Of a stretch of 64,000 bases of DNA, positions 25,173-35,700 are shown piece by piece. Numbering within the stretch: the stretch's first letter is position 1; every line of letters begins with the position of its first letter. The notes beneath the pieces were generated by a model, which saw only the letters and a program-made list of their open reading frames with translations, ran no database searches and was not told the origin of the DNA. Source of the DNA: Gammaproteobacteria bacterium. Its GTDB lineage: Bacteria; Pseudomonadota; Gammaproteobacteria; Legionellales; Legionellaceae. The translations under genes were made by a program, and so were the position numbers. The stretch is from assembly GCA_026399205.1 (NCBI GenBank), contig JAPLRL010000034.1, positions 17,175-81,174 on the forward strand, written 5' to 3'.

Positions 25173-26540
25173 ATGTATAGAAATGCAATGGCATATCTTA
25201 CAACCTGGATGACACGGAAGGAGCGCAAGCCCCTGGTCATTCGAGGCGCGCGTCAGGTAGGGAAGACATGGTTAGTTCGTGAATTTGCAGAAAAAGCGGG
25301 GCTGACCTTAATTGAAATCAATTTTGAAAAACGCCCCGATCGTGCCGATCTTTTCAAAAGCAATGATCCTCAACAAATTTTATTAGAATTAGAAAGCGCG
25401 TTAAATCATCCTATTGATCCCCAAAAAAGTCTATTATTTTTAGATGAAATACAAGCAGTACCCTTTGTATTTAGTAAGCTTCGTTGGTTTGCAGAAGACT
25501 TTGCGGTGCTACCTGTAATCGCAGCAGGCTCACTCTTGGAGTTTTTATTACATGATCACACGTTTAGCATGCCAGTAGGTCGCATTACTTATATGCATTT
25601 AGAACCCTTATCATTTGAAGAGTTTTTATTGGCACATCATAAAAAAGGATTACATGATTATTTGCAGACCGTTAATTTTGAAGAACCCGTTCCACAATCT
25701 ATTCACGATGATTGTTCATCATTATTTAGAGAGTATATTACCGTGGGGGGGTTGCCCGCCGCTGTTGCATGTTGGGTAACCACAAAATCATTAAATGAAG
25801 TTGCAACAATACAGCACGACGTACTGGCAACCTATCGCGATGATTTTGCAAAATATCGCGGACGCCTTCCTCTTGAAAAGCTTTATGAAACATTTAACGC
25901 CGTCCCTAAACTCTTAGGAAAGAAATTTGTATTCAGTCGTGTTAATGCACAAGCGCAATCACACAGTATCAAACAAAGTTTAGAACTATTGTGTCGTGCG
26001 CGCGTCTGTCATCGTATTTCTGCCTGCCCTGGGAATGGCATCCCCTTAGCTTCTGAAATAAAAGAAAGAAGTTTTAAATCAATTTTTTTAGATGTTGGTT
26101 TATGTAGCGCATCGTTAGGAGTAAATTTTGCACAAGTTCAATCGCCGCATGATTTATTCCTCATCAATAAAGGCGGCTTAGGGGAGCAAGTTGTGGGACA
26201 GTTACTCAGAACCATTAACCCATTTTATATAGAACCCACTTTATTTTATTGGCTGCGCGATGAACCTGGCTATAGTGCTGAAATTGATTACTTGATGCAA
26301 CATGGTAATCAAGTAATCCCCATTGAAGTCAAAGCAGGAAGTACAGGTAGTTTAAAATCTTTGCATATATTTATGGAGTTAAAAAAATATCAATTAGCTG
26401 CACGCATCAATGCAGATTTACCCAGTAAAACACCTATCACTGTAAAAAATCGTATGGGGAAAGAAATCAGTTATACCTTAATATCAATCCCATTTTATCT
26501 GACAGGACAGATTTTGAGATTACTTAATGAAAATGATTGA
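25173..26540 (+). CDS. AAA ATPase with DUF4143 C-terminal domain (copy 1)
   Basis: 455 residues. N-terminal AAA_14 domain: Walker A GARQVGKT (25-32), Walker B SLLFLDEIQ, sensor-like VIAAGSLLEF and PVGRITYMHLEPLSFEEFL. The C-terminal DUF4143 region holds AEIDYLM then PIEVKAGSTG (E370, D372, E385, K387), the layout of a PD-(D/E)XK-type nuclease core. The family is very common and of unproven function. Start ATG 25173 is chosen over GTG 25167 because GAGG lies 8 nt upstream. It lies within a cassette flanked by 105-bp direct repeats. A second copy is at 48935-50260. Confidence 0.9.
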   Translation: MYRNAMAYLTTWMTRKERKPLVIRGARQVGKTWLVREFAEKAGLTLIEINFEKRPDRADLFKSNDPQQILLELESALNHPIDPQKSLLFLDEIQAVPFVFSKLRWFAEDFAVLPVIAAGSLLEFLLHDHTFSMPVGRITYMHLEPLSFEEFLLAHHKKGLHDYLQTVNFEEPVPQSIHDDCSSLFREYITVGGLPAAVACWVTTKSLNEVATIQHDVLATYRDDFAKYRGRLPLEKLYETFNAVPKLLGKKFVFSRVNAQAQSHSIKQSLELLCRARVCHRISACPGNGIPLASEIKERSFKSIFLDVGLCSASLGVNFAQVQSPHDLFLINKGGLGEQVVGQLLRTINPFYIEPTLFYWLRDEPGYSAEIDYLMQHGNQVIPIEVKAGSTGSLKSLHIFMELKKYQLAARINADLPSKTPITVKNRMGKEISYTLISIPFYLTGQILRLLNEND

Positions 26541-26937
26541 GATCCTACCCATAATCGCCGCCGTTGGGAGTCATTGCTCTCATTGTAGAGGTTGTTTTTT
26601 AATGGCCTGGGGTCAGGTTGTTACTGGTTCATGACCGCTTGCTGACGCATGCGGCTCGGATTTTTCGCAGCGAAAAGGTTTGTGGCTTTGCATTTTATTT
26701 TATACAAAGATTACCCATTATGTAATAGGATCTAACATAAAATACCCCTATTATTGATTATAAAATTTCAATCGAGTGTCCAAATCACCGCTATGAATAC
26801 TGTGTTAACAGGTTGTACAGAGCTAACCCTTCGAGACGGCGCGTTGAGCTTCAGTGCATAACGACTAAGATCGAAAGCGCGCCTCCTCAGGGCGAACGGA
26901 ATCTAGGGTATAGTGATGAAAATTGGCTAAAGTCGGA
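26541..26937. other. Gene-free stretch with repeat remnants
   Basis: No credible ORF. Holds a half family D end (GCGGCTCGGATTTTTCGC, about 26650-26667) and an imperfect palindrome near 26836-26900 (CCCTTCGAGACGGCGCG paired with GCGCCTCCTCAGGGCGAACG), a further dispersed-repeat type. Confidence 0.55.
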
Positions 26938-27042
26938 TATAATTTTATATCAAGATGGATAAATATCAAGTTATGGCATTAACTATTTAATTATTCGACC
27001 CGCAGCTACAAGCATAGAATGCCGCTAATCATCCATACTGCG
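26938..27042. repeat. 105-bp direct repeat, right copy
   Basis: Right partner of 24841-24945. It ends 40 bp before the 3' end of the tRNA-Pro gene. Confidence 0.9.
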
Positions 27043-27081
27043 ATTATATCCTTAAAAACTCTCATTTAAGCTTTCTGGTAT

Positions 27082-27158
27082 TGGTCGGAGTGGCGGGATT
27101 CGAACTCGCGACCCCTGCCTCCCGAAGGCAGTGCTCTACCAGGCTGAGCTACACTCCG
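27082..27158 (-). tRNA. tRNA-Pro (anticodon CGG)
   Basis: On the minus strand a full cloverleaf is read: acceptor CGGAGTG pairing with CACTCCG, D arm with AGCTCAGCCTGGTAGAGC, anticodon stem CTGCC/GGCAG around loop TTCGGGA (anticodon CGG), T arm with GTTCGAATCC, discriminator A and an encoded CCA. 77 nt. It decodes CCG. The 105-bp direct repeat close to its 3' end is of interest because tRNA 3' ends are frequent integration sites. Confidence 0.95.
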
Positions 27159-27199
27159 AGTATTAACTAACGCGATTTTTAACTTTTTTCTCGATCTAA

Positions 27200-27263
27200 C
27201 CGAGCCGCGACCGTTAGGGAGCGGAACTGTTAAAACTTCCGCTCCCTAACGGTCGCGGCTCGG
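27200..27263. repeat. Family D palindrome
   Basis: CCGAGCCGCGACCGTTAGGG plus AGCGG and its perfect complement around AACTGTTAAAACTT. It lies between ispB and tRNA-Pro. This version has GTTAGGG where the copies at 17479 and 58760 have GTGAGGG, with the compensating change in the other arm. Confidence 0.9.
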
Positions 27264-27276
27264 ATTGTATCGAGTA

Positions 27277-28242
27277 CTAACTATTTCTCTCTAATGCAAA
27301 CGTGGCTAAATCAATAAGGGCCGTTTTATATTGGGAGTCGGGGACCGGATCGAGGGCTTGAATGGCTAAGTTTTTTTCTCGATTGGCGGCGGCTCTTGTG
27401 TATTCAATGGCGCCGGTTGCTTCGATGGCGCTTAGGATTTCTACAAAATGGCTGTGAGAGCCTGATTCGAAACTATCCATGATCAGTTTTTTTTGTAGGT
27501 CATTGCCATGGTGTAAGACATGAAGCACGGGTAAAGTTAATTTGCCGTCTGCCAAGTCATCGCCGCTGTTTTTTCCCATGGTTTGTGCGTCTGAGCAATA
27601 GTCGAGGGTGTCATCGATGAGTTGAAATGCATTGCCGAGATGGAGTCCATATTGGTAAAACGCGTCTTCTAAAGCTTCTGATCCTTGTAAAATGGGGCCT
27701 ATTGAGGCGGAGAGCGCAAATAATAGCGCTGTTTTAGACCGAATGATGTCTAAGTAGTCTTCATAAGATAGATTAATATTATGGCGATTGGCGAGTTGTT
27801 TTAATTCACCCTGAGTAATGTCATGTACTGTTTTTGAAAGCACTTGCTGTACTTTTGCATGGCCCAGCTGTAAGAGTTGGTCGAGGACTATGGTTAATAA
27901 TAAATCACCTACTAAAATACTGGCTTTACTTCCCCAGATGCTATTTGCGGTTTCTTTGCCGCGTCGTAATGTCGACTCATCAACGACATCGTCGTGAAGT
28001 AACGTTGCAACATGAAAACATTCAATCAATGTTGCAACAGGAATATGTAATGAGCCTTGATAGCCACAGGCTTGGCTAGATAATAGAACAATCAGAGGGC
28101 GCATGCGCTTGCCGCCCGCACTCATGATGTGTTGACTCAGTTCGTTGGCAAGACCACTCTCCATTTCAACGATCTGCAATAAACGGTTGTTGATGGCGTC
28201 AAGATCGTTTTGAACGAGCGTTTTTAGCCGATTAATGGTCAT
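27277..28242 (-). CDS. ispB: Polyprenyl (octaprenyl) diphosphate synthase
   Basis: Trans-polyprenyl synthase making the ubiquinone side chain. 321 residues from the ATG at 28242, which has GGAG at suitable spacing; a codon 30 nt earlier does not. Motifs: GGKRMRP (43-49), first aspartate-rich motif LLHDDVVDEST (D84, D85, D88), GDLLLT, and the second motif FQLIDDTLDY. Length and motifs fit IspB rather than the shorter IspA. Complete. Confidence 0.94.
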   Translation of the reverse strand: MTINRLKTLVQNDLDAINNRLLQIVEMESGLANELSQHIMSAGGKRMRPLIVLLSSQACGYQGSLHIPVATLIECFHVATLLHDDVVDESTLRRGKETANSIWGSKASILVGDLLLTIVLDQLLQLGHAKVQQVLSKTVHDITQGELKQLANRHNINLSYEDYLDIIRSKTALLFALSASIGPILQGSEALEDAFYQYGLHLGNAFQLIDDTLDYCSDAQTMGKNSGDDLADGKLTLPVLHVLHHGNDLQKKLIMDSFESGSHSHFVEILSAIEATGAIEYTRAAANREKNLAIQALDPVPDSQYKTALIDLATFALERNS

Positions 28243-28379
28243 CTTAAACTCCACAGTACAGTCTTCTATCAAACTTAACGATGCTAAGGGGCCACCAGAT
28301 GAATGTCAACAATCCAATGTTTGTGTTAAAGTGCGCGCTTCTTAACGAAAAACACGTGCAATGACAAGAAGGAGCCACA

Positions 28380-28874
28380 ATGACTTTAATTAAAACATCG
28401 AAGGGTGACATTAAACTCAAATTACACTCGGAAAACACGCCCATCACGGTGGATAATTTTTTAAATTATGTACGGAGTGGGTTTTATAATAATACCATTT
28501 TTCATCGAGTGATTAAGGGGTTTATGATTCAAGGGGGTGGGTTTACCGAAAACATGGACTCAAAAGATACACAGCCACCGATTAAAAGTGAAGCCGCTTT
28601 GGGCAAAGAAAATAAACGTGGCACGGTTGCCATGGCACGCACGATGGATCCTCATTCAGCGACTGCGCAATTTTTCATCAACGTTGTCGATAACACTTTT
28701 TTAAATCATACCGATGACTCTGTGAAGGGCGCTGGTTATTGTGTATTTGCAGAAGTGGTGGAAGGCATGGATGTGGTGGATGCCATTGTTAAAATGCAGA
28801 CCGGGCAAAAAAAGGGACATGCAGATGTGCCACTTGAAGCAGTGATTATTCATGAAATCACTGAAGCTGAATAG
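28380..28874 (+). CDS. ppiB: Peptidyl-prolyl cis-trans isomerase B (cyclophilin)
   Basis: 164 residues, cytoplasmic cyclophilin. Active-site stretches [15 protein letters not shown] (41-55, catalytic Arg in FHRV), [22 protein letters not shown] and [16 protein letters not shown] are present. AAGGAG lies 7 nt upstream of the ATG. Monocistronic, divergent from ispB. A partial family E element follows. Confidence 0.96.
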   Translation: MTLIKTSKGDIKLKLHSENTPITVDNFLNYVRSGFYNNTIFHRVIKGFMIQGGGFTENMDSKDTQPPIKSEAALGKENKRGTVAMARTMDPHSATAQFFINVVDNTFLNHTDDSVKGAGYCVFAEVVEGMDVVDAIVKMQTGQKKGHADVPLEAVIIHEITEAE

Positions 28875-28893
28875 TCATACCTCAGGTCATCCG

Positions 28894-29112
28894 TTAGCGC
28901 TCAGGATGACGAGTGGATGATTGAATATGAGGTGGCTGATAATTATGCAATATCCTTTGAGGGGCTAACGGCATACTCGGCTTAATGGGGTTACCGATGT
29001 TTCTTTGAGGATTAACCAACAAAATATGAGATTGTTTTGAGGCCGATGGAATCAAGGCGGCAATGAGGGTTGGACTCAAAAAGAGACTGATGAGGAGGAG
29101 GGCGTGCTTCAT
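28894..29112 (-). CDS. Small exported protein, C-terminus within a repeat
   Basis: 72 residues with a clear signal peptide (MKHALLLISLFLSPTLIAAL) and AAGGAT at 6-nt spacing before the ATG. The rest is short, Pro/Asn-rich and unrecognised. The last residues (STRHPER) are translated from the family E remnant after ppiB (about 28886-28913), so the natural end may have been altered. Possibly a small periplasmic protein or a remnant. Confidence 0.5.
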   Translation of the reverse strand: MKHALLLISLFLSPTLIAALIPSASKQSHILLVNPQRNIGNPIKPSMPLAPQRILHNYQPPHIQSSTRHPER

Positions 29113-29173
29113 AGTAAATCCTTGTTAGCGTTGGGTATAAACATGATCATATCGATGAGGGGTTAGAAAGACA

Positions 29174-30019
29174 ATGCAATCAAAAACCATTTTTATCACA
29201 GGGTGCTCTAGTGGAATTGGTCATGATGCAGCGCTTGCACTCACGCATCGGGGTCACAAAGTGATTGCGGCTTGCCGTAAATCCGATGATGTACAAAAAC
29301 TTATCGATTTGGGGCTTAAAGCCGTACAAATGGATATGGATGACACCTTGTCGATTGATGCTGCTTTTAATGCCATGTTGGAGATGAGCGAAGGTCACCT
29401 GGACGTGTTGATTAATAATGCAGGTTATGGTCAAGCAGGGGCGCTAGAAGATCTTGACCGCGCAACCCTCAGGCGACAATTTGAAACCAATGTATTCGGA
29501 TTAATGGATCTTACCCGTCTTGCTATCCCGATCATGCGTAGGCAGGGTCAAGGACGTATTATTAACGTAAGCTCGGTGTTGGGGATCATTAGCATGCCCT
29601 TTCGGGGCGCTTATAATGCATCAAAATATGCGGTAGAAGGGTTAAGTGATACCTTGCGTCTTGAACTCCATACGTCAGGCATTTTTGTGATTTGCGTCGA
29701 GCCTGGCCCGATTGCTAGTCGATTCAGAGACAGCAGTGTTGATAGTGTGTTACAGAACGTTAATGTCGAAAACAGTTACTTTAAAGCGCAATATCAACGC
29801 ATGTTGGGCGTCTATCGTCAAAGTAAAAATAAATCTGTATTTACTTGCCAACCTGATGCGGTGATTAAGAAATTTATTCATGCGATTGAATCAGACCACC
29901 CCAAAGCAAAATACCCGGTGACGTTTCCGGCGCATCTTTTTTCAGTTCTTAAACGGGTCTTGAGTGTGCGGATGTTAGATTGGGTTTTGAGGTCTGTGTC
30001 TAGGAAAGAGTTGGGTTGA
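29174..30019 (+). CDS. Short-chain dehydrogenase/reductase
   Basis: 281 residues, classical SDR. Rossmann motif TGCSSGIG (9-16), NNAG, catalytic Ser near 133 (NVSSVLG), Y147 and K151 in YNASK. After the core (SDTLRLELHTSGI... VEPGPIASRF) there is a ~60-residue C-terminal extension with a hydrophobic segment (TFPAHLFSVLKRVLSV). Arg/Lys following the first strand suggests NADP(H). The substrate is unknown; the extension resembles retinol- or steroid-type SDRs. Confidence 0.92.
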   Translation: MQSKTIFITGCSSGIGHDAALALTHRGHKVIAACRKSDDVQKLIDLGLKAVQMDMDDTLSIDAAFNAMLEMSEGHLDVLINNAGYGQAGALEDLDRATLRRQFETNVFGLMDLTRLAIPIMRRQGQGRIINVSSVLGIISMPFRGAYNASKYAVEGLSDTLRLELHTSGIFVICVEPGPIASRFRDSSVDSVLQNVNVENSYFKAQYQRMLGVYRQSKNKSVFTCQPDAVIKKFIHAIESDHPKAKYPVTFPAHLFSVLKRVLSVRMLDWVLRSVSRKELG

Positions 30020-30032
30020 TGAAGATGTTGTT

Positions 30033-30051
30033 GGGCCAAGGCCCAACCTAT
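30033..30051. repeat. Family A palindrome core
   Basis: GTTGGGCCAAGGCCCAACC between the SDR and MMPL genes. Confidence 0.75.
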
Positions 30052-30117
30052 GGTTTGCGTCGAGGAGGCGATGGTTATAGTATAGAGTGATACGATTCAT
30101 TTAATACTGGAGGTTGA

Positions 30118-32352
30118 GTGAGATTACAACTATTTTTTCGATTTGGGGAAGCGGTTTATCGATTGAGATGGTTGATTATCTGCATATGGACAATCCTTAT
30201 ATTCAGTTGTATGCCCTTTCTTTCAAACATTATTGCGCCGTTCCAATCGACAGGGTTTGTTGTCGACGGCTCAGAAAGTGCCGAGACGGATGCGTATTTA
30301 AATCAACATTTAGGGTACAATAAAAACAGATTTATTCTTATTTATCATAGCAAACAGTTGCTTGCGACAGAGCCTGCGTTTATCGATAAACTCAAAACAT
30401 CCGTGCAGGGTTTGCAACATTTTCCAATGAAACATGAAATTGTTTTTCCAGATGCTAATCCTAAGCAAATCTCAAAAGATAAGCATACCGCTTATGTGGC
30501 TGTTTTATTTAAAGACAATACTTTATTGAGCCCTCAGCTTTTAAAACAATTTAAAGCCGTAATCAAAAAACCTGCTGAGATGAGTATGCGTTTAGGGGGG
30601 GAGGCTGTTTTTATTGAAAATGTAAATCAGCAAACACAAGTTGATTTATATAAATCCGATGTTGTAGCAGCGCCTGCCTCCATTATTACGATGGTCTTGA
30701 TTTTTGGAACCTTGATTGCCGCTTTAGTACCGATTGTTTTAGGAGGCGGGTGCGCGCTTATTATTTTAACGACCTTGTATTTTTTAGGACATGCGTTTTC
30801 GTTATCGATTTTTACGTTAAACATTGCGTTATTGCTGGGGCTTTGTCTGAGTCTAGATTATTCATTGTTCATCATTTATCGTTTTCGAGATGAACTACGG
30901 AACAAAAATAATTGTATGGCTGATATGATTGCGACAACATTGGCAACCGCGGGGCGTGCGGTATTTTTTAGCGGGTTAGCGGTGTTTATTAGTTTAAGCG
31001 CGCTTTTATTTTTTCCGATTAATATTTTATTTTCTATCGGAGTGGGTGGGTTAGTTGCGGTGTTTGTGGCAGTGGCTGTTGCACTGACCTTGTTGCCGGC
31101 CACTTTAGCTGTTTTAAAAGATGGCATTAATTACTTATCCATTCGACGGCGTCCTGTTGAGAGGGTTCGAAAGACAAGACCTAAAATAGCACAAATCTGG
31201 CGTAATTTGGCGTCTCATGTGATTCATCATCCCTTGATATTTTTCTTTGTTACATTGATAGTGCTCCTCTGTTTTGGTTATCCATTTCTGTATGTGCGCT
31301 TTGGATTATCAGATTTGCATATTTTACCTAGCCATACCGAAGGGTATCGGTTTTTACATACCTATCAGACAAAATTTAATGAAAACGAACTCACGCCTAT
31401 TTTGATTGTGGTTAAATCAGCGCATGAGCCTATTTTGTCAAAAAATAATATTGCCAAGCTCTATGATTTTGCAGAGCGTCTGCAACGTAACCCACGGGTT
31501 GAAGAAGTGAATAGCATTGTCACCTTGACGTCTGATTTAAAAAAATCACAATATCAATCGTTGTATCATTTGCCAAAACGCCAGATGACGCCTGATGTTC
31601 GCCAGTTATTAAAAACCAGTACCACACGACACTTTACCGTGATGAGCGTCGTGAGCCGCTATGAGAGTAATTCACCCAAAACCTTGGCACTAATAGCGCA
31701 ATTACGTCAGATGAATCCGGGGAAAGGGTTAACGCTGCGCTTAACAGGGGAGCCGGTGAATAATGCGGATGTATTGGCGAGTATTGCGCAGATGTTCCCT
31801 TATGCGGTCGTCTGGGTGACGATCTTAACGTATTGTGTTTTATTGGTGTTATTGCGTTCGGTGTTTTTACCCTTTAAAGCTATCTTGATGAATATGTTAA
31901 GCCTGTGCGCCAGCTATGGGGTATTGGTTTTTGTGTTTCAAGAGGGGCATTTTCATCATTATTTGCATTTTAATCCGCAAGGCATGTTAGATATTACCCT
32001 GTTGATTATTATTTTTTGTGCATTATTTGGGTTTTCTATGGATTACGAGGTGTTTTTATTAACGCGCATTAAAGAGTGTTATGACACCACGCATGACAAT
32101 GATAAAAGCATTGTATTTGGCATTGAAAAAAGCTGCAAAATCATTACCAGCGCAGCCATTATTGTGATTATTTTATGTGGCTCATTTATGACGGCCGATG
32201 TCTTGATGGTGAAAGAATTTGGTCTGGGAATTGCCATTGCCATTTTTGTTGACGCCTTTATCATTCGATCGTTTCTCGTTCCTGCGACCATGGCATTGGT
32301 TAAACAATGGAATTGGTATTTACCGAAGTGGTTAGATCGGCTGTTGCCGTGA
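30118..32352 (+). CDS. MMPL/RND-family transporter
   Basis: 744-residue inner-membrane protein with two repeats of one plus five membrane helices and two large periplasmic loops, the layout of MmpL/HpnN-type exporters. Seen: first helix WLIICIWTILIFSC; GLCLSLDYSLFIIYRFRDEL in the first half and its counterpart FGFSMDYEVFLLTRIKECYD in the second, carrying the conserved D-Y pair used for proton relay. GTG start with TGGAGG upstream. Such proteins move lipids or other hydrophobic molecules; the substrate is unknown. Confidence 0.9.
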   Translation: MRLQLFFRFGEAVYRLRWLIICIWTILIFSCMPFLSNIIAPFQSTGFVVDGSESAETDAYLNQHLGYNKNRFILIYHSKQLLATEPAFIDKLKTSVQGLQHFPMKHEIVFPDANPKQISKDKHTAYVAVLFKDNTLLSPQLLKQFKAVIKKPAEMSMRLGGEAVFIENVNQQTQVDLYKSDVVAAPASIITMVLIFGTLIAALVPIVLGGGCALIILTTLYFLGHAFSLSIFTLNIALLLGLCLSLDYSLFIIYRFRDELRNKNNCMADMIATTLATAGRAVFFSGLAVFISLSALLFFPINILFSIGVGGLVAVFVAVAVALTLLPATLAVLKDGINYLSIRRRPVERVRKTRPKIAQIWRNLASHVIHHPLIFFFVTLIVLLCFGYPFLYVRFGLSDLHILPSHTEGYRFLHTYQTKFNENELTPILIVVKSAHEPILSKNNIAKLYDFAERLQRNPRVEEVNSIVTLTSDLKKSQYQSLYHLPKRQMTPDVRQLLKTSTTRHFTVMSVVSRYESNSPKTLALIAQLRQMNPGKGLTLRLTGEPVNNADVLASIAQMFPYAVVWVTILTYCVLLVLLRSVFLPFKAILMNMLSLCASYGVLVFVFQEGHFHHYLHFNPQGMLDITLLIIIFCALFGFSMDYEVFLLTRIKECYDTTHDNDKSIVFGIEKSCKIITSAAIIVIILCGSFMTADVLMVKEFGLGIAIAIFVDAFIIRSFLVPATMALVKQWNWYLPKWLDRLLP

Positions 32353-32382
32353 TTGCATGGTGATGGGTGGAGCGCCAATCTT

Positions 32383-32597
32383 GTAGGGTGGACAAAGGAG
32401 CCCCGCATTGAGTTTGCAGGATACTGCGAACTGAAGGGCGACGTGTCCACCGGTAACTCTACGCTACTATCGTTAGCCCTCTCTCCAACCCTTTCCCGCG
32501 AATTTTTTTTCGCGCCGATCTGTTCCCTCTCCCGCGCACGAAACGCTTGTAAAACTTATATGCTGAGCGCGGGGGAGGGGGTATTCGAGCGTATAAA
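32383..32597. repeat. Family B left half followed by family C repeat
   Basis: GTAGGGTGGACAAAGGAGCC (32383-32402) to GGCGACGTGTCCACCGG (about 32438-32454), then CTCTCTCCAACCCTTTCCCG... GCGGGGGAGGGGGTATTCG (about 32478-32590), the family C blocks in inverted order. This fills the gap between the MMPL and giant genes. A possible promoter for the latter is near 32660-32675 (TTAATATAAAG). Confidence 0.75.
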
Positions 32598-32730
32598 AAT
32601 TTTAGGGACGGTTTTCCTCCTGACGGTTTTCCTCCTGTTATCAATTGTTTTTACCCTGCTTGTATGTTAATATAAAGCGCATCTTATGTTTATTTAATAC
32701 ATAAATCGACGACTTGAGGTCAATATCATT

Positions 32731-35700
32731 ATGCTTTTCATACTGACAGACCACGCTCAATCCGTTACGTTTGACTCTTTGGACGCTTTGCTTGTTTATT
32801 TGATTCATCTTGAACAATCAGGTGACGCTGCTCAGTTGAGGATGAAACTCAAGTTATCTTGTGATGGCGTGAGTGATGAAGAGATAAAGCCGTTATTCCC
32901 TTTTCTGTTATCACAAGAAAGACGACTCGCGTTTGATATCGAGATACTTGGTCTCGCAATAACGCCGTTTATTCGTGAAGTGGCAAGCTATTCTTATTTT
33001 GTACAATCTCAACGACTCAATGAGTTACGGCTTTTACCTCGGGTGGTTGAGCTAACCGCGCAACCCACGCGTTTACGACGTGCCAAAGTGAATTTAGTGA
33101 GAGGCTCGGGCCGGGGACAATCACATATTAATTTTCAGCATCAACAACAGCAGCAACAGCAACAACAAATGGCGGTTCAAGCAAAGCGGACTGAACCAAA
33201 GCCCTTGTTGTTGTCGGCTGATGCGGTGTCTTATACAGCAGAGGCTGATTTAAGTGAGTTGATTACGGCAGCGACCATTGAAGACAAATTAGGTGGATTT
33301 TGGGAGAGTTTGCCCTATTCAGAGCATTGTTCAGTGCTTGACGCGTGGGAGGAGTTGGTTGGGATAAAAGACGCAATCACACTTGACCGGATGCAATTCA
33401 CGGCCCCCATGGTTCACGCTGTTCAATTAGATGCGATGAAAATGATATTGTCACATTTCCCTGAGTTTATGGGTGGAGTCGTCGCACATCATTTACCAGA
33501 AGGCTTTTTCTGGGTGCGGCATCCTGACGCCACTTGGGTCCTCTGTTTTGACCCCATCAACGGAAAGCAATATCGAGATGTCCCCGTCAATCCATTGACC
33601 ATTAGGTGTCAAATGCCAAACGAGCATGACAGTAGGGATGGCGTGGAGGAAGACAACATGCCCGCTCACATCCTAAAACTACGGGTGTTTAAAAAGGGTC
33701 CGATACAAGAATCATTAACAGAGGACGTCTATTCCCACTATGATCAATTGTGTAATCCAGACGCTACGGATGAACAGATTTTCAAGGCTTTGTCTTATTT
33801 TATATCGTTGCTAGATGACAAGATCGCGCCAGAGATTGTGAGGTATTGTGATAAAAAACTAAAACAAGTCTCAGACGCCCTCATTCAACAGGATAGGGTT
33901 GGGTTGGTACATGCTTTATTGACGCATGGGGTGACGGGTGTCGTGGTTTTATTGACACAATTTGAGACCTTGATTGATATGGCCGATCAAGATGCGCTCA
34001 CCTTATTTCGCTCGGTATTTTTGCTGACGCCAGAAAGTTATTCGCACTTTTTGCAACTTGATACGATTGCGGTGTTTGACGGATTTAGTCAGTTAGGTCA
34101 TGAAGACTTGCGTTGGTGGTGGCATGGATTGAAAACACAATCTACACTGGTTTATTTAAAGCAGCCTGATTTTAAAACCGAAGTGAGGGCGTATCAGTAT
34201 TTTTTGGGAGAGGCGCAATCTATCATGGGGCGCACGAAACTCCCCTGGGGTCATCCACAATATTTTTTCCCGACTCAGCCCTTAAAAAACACCTGGAATC
34301 GTGCGTTATTGATATTGCAACGGGCGGCGTTTCCTGAGGAGCAATTTAAAGTATTAACCACACTGCGCTTTGATCAGTGGGGGGCTTATTATGCGTCTTA
34401 TCAACAGCAATATCGTCTTTTGGCAGGTGCCATGCAAGTGCATCTTAAACCCAATTTTAAGGGCGATTATCGGGTGGAGCGCTTATCTTCATGGCTAACG
34501 TCTGATGAATATGATGTTTATTTTAGCCGCTATATCGGGATGCATCAGTGGCGTGCGGGGAGTTGGGAAGATTATCTCCTCATGAAAGACACCCTTGTCG
34601 AATGGATGAAGGAGCATGAAATTCCGCTCGAAAAGGGTCGTCCCCTGCAAGTTTTATTACTCTGTTTGACAACAGGGAAAAGGGCCTTTGTTTCAGCGGA
34701 GCCATTTGAAGACAGTATTAAACACGCACTCAGAGCGTTTTCTCATTTGACGCGGCATGGTTATGACCTCACTGAGGTGCTTGAGCGTGTTGCTGTTTAT
34801 TTATTACAGCTGGAAGCAGCAGCAGTTGCAGGGCGATTGATTTTAGCAGAACTAACGCGAGGATTATCGTTGTGGGTACTGATTTCTCAATCCTTGTTAT
34901 CTTGCGGCGTGTCTACCGGATCTAGCGATGTAGATAATGACGGTAACCCTTTACTCAACGCGTCATCCCAGGCGGTCCCTACGTCATCCCAGGCGGTCCC
35001 TACGTCATCCCGAGCGCAGCGAGGGATCTCCAATCAGATAGATACATTCCTCTCTCTTTTTGTAGAACACGGTCAAGAGACCTTGCCTTTATTTGAAGCG
35101 ATTCAATCTAGACAAGAGTGGGATGAACAACATCCTGAAAGTGCTGCGTTTTCATGGCCTCAATGGATGGCATTACGACAGCAACTGAGCGCTTTTTGTG
35201 GTGCATGGTCTGTGGATGAGTCCACTTTATGCATTAAACTCATGATATTTTTCTCGCAACCTACGTCATCCCGATCGCCGCGAGGGATCTCTAGTCAGAT
35301 GGCATTGAGCCAACCCCAGGAGATCCCTCGCGGCGCTCGGGATGACGTACTGGCAGTTGCAGCAGAGGCTGGTGATGACATCACGAACTTGATGACGTGC
35401 CTAGAACATAAACCCACACAACGACGAGCCATTTTACACCGTTTAACGCATCTTGATTTATCACGCACAAACAGCTTGTTTAATACGGCTATTTTTGATG
35501 ATTTAGTTAAAGAGTTGAGTATTGATCAGCCCATAGAGCAAGCCTTTAGCAAAGCATTGCCAAAAGAATTGGTCTTATCTGAGCCCGATGAGATGAGTCA
35601 AGCTGCTATCCTAGACAACGAGGGCATTCATTTTTTAATCAAAAATAATATATCGAAAAGCATTAACCGCCTTAAAGAGGGGCAAGTGGTGCTTAAAACA

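Noticed and set aside
32353..32670. Open frames over the family B/C repeats before the giant gene
   Set aside because: They have no ribosome site and consist entirely of repeat sequence.
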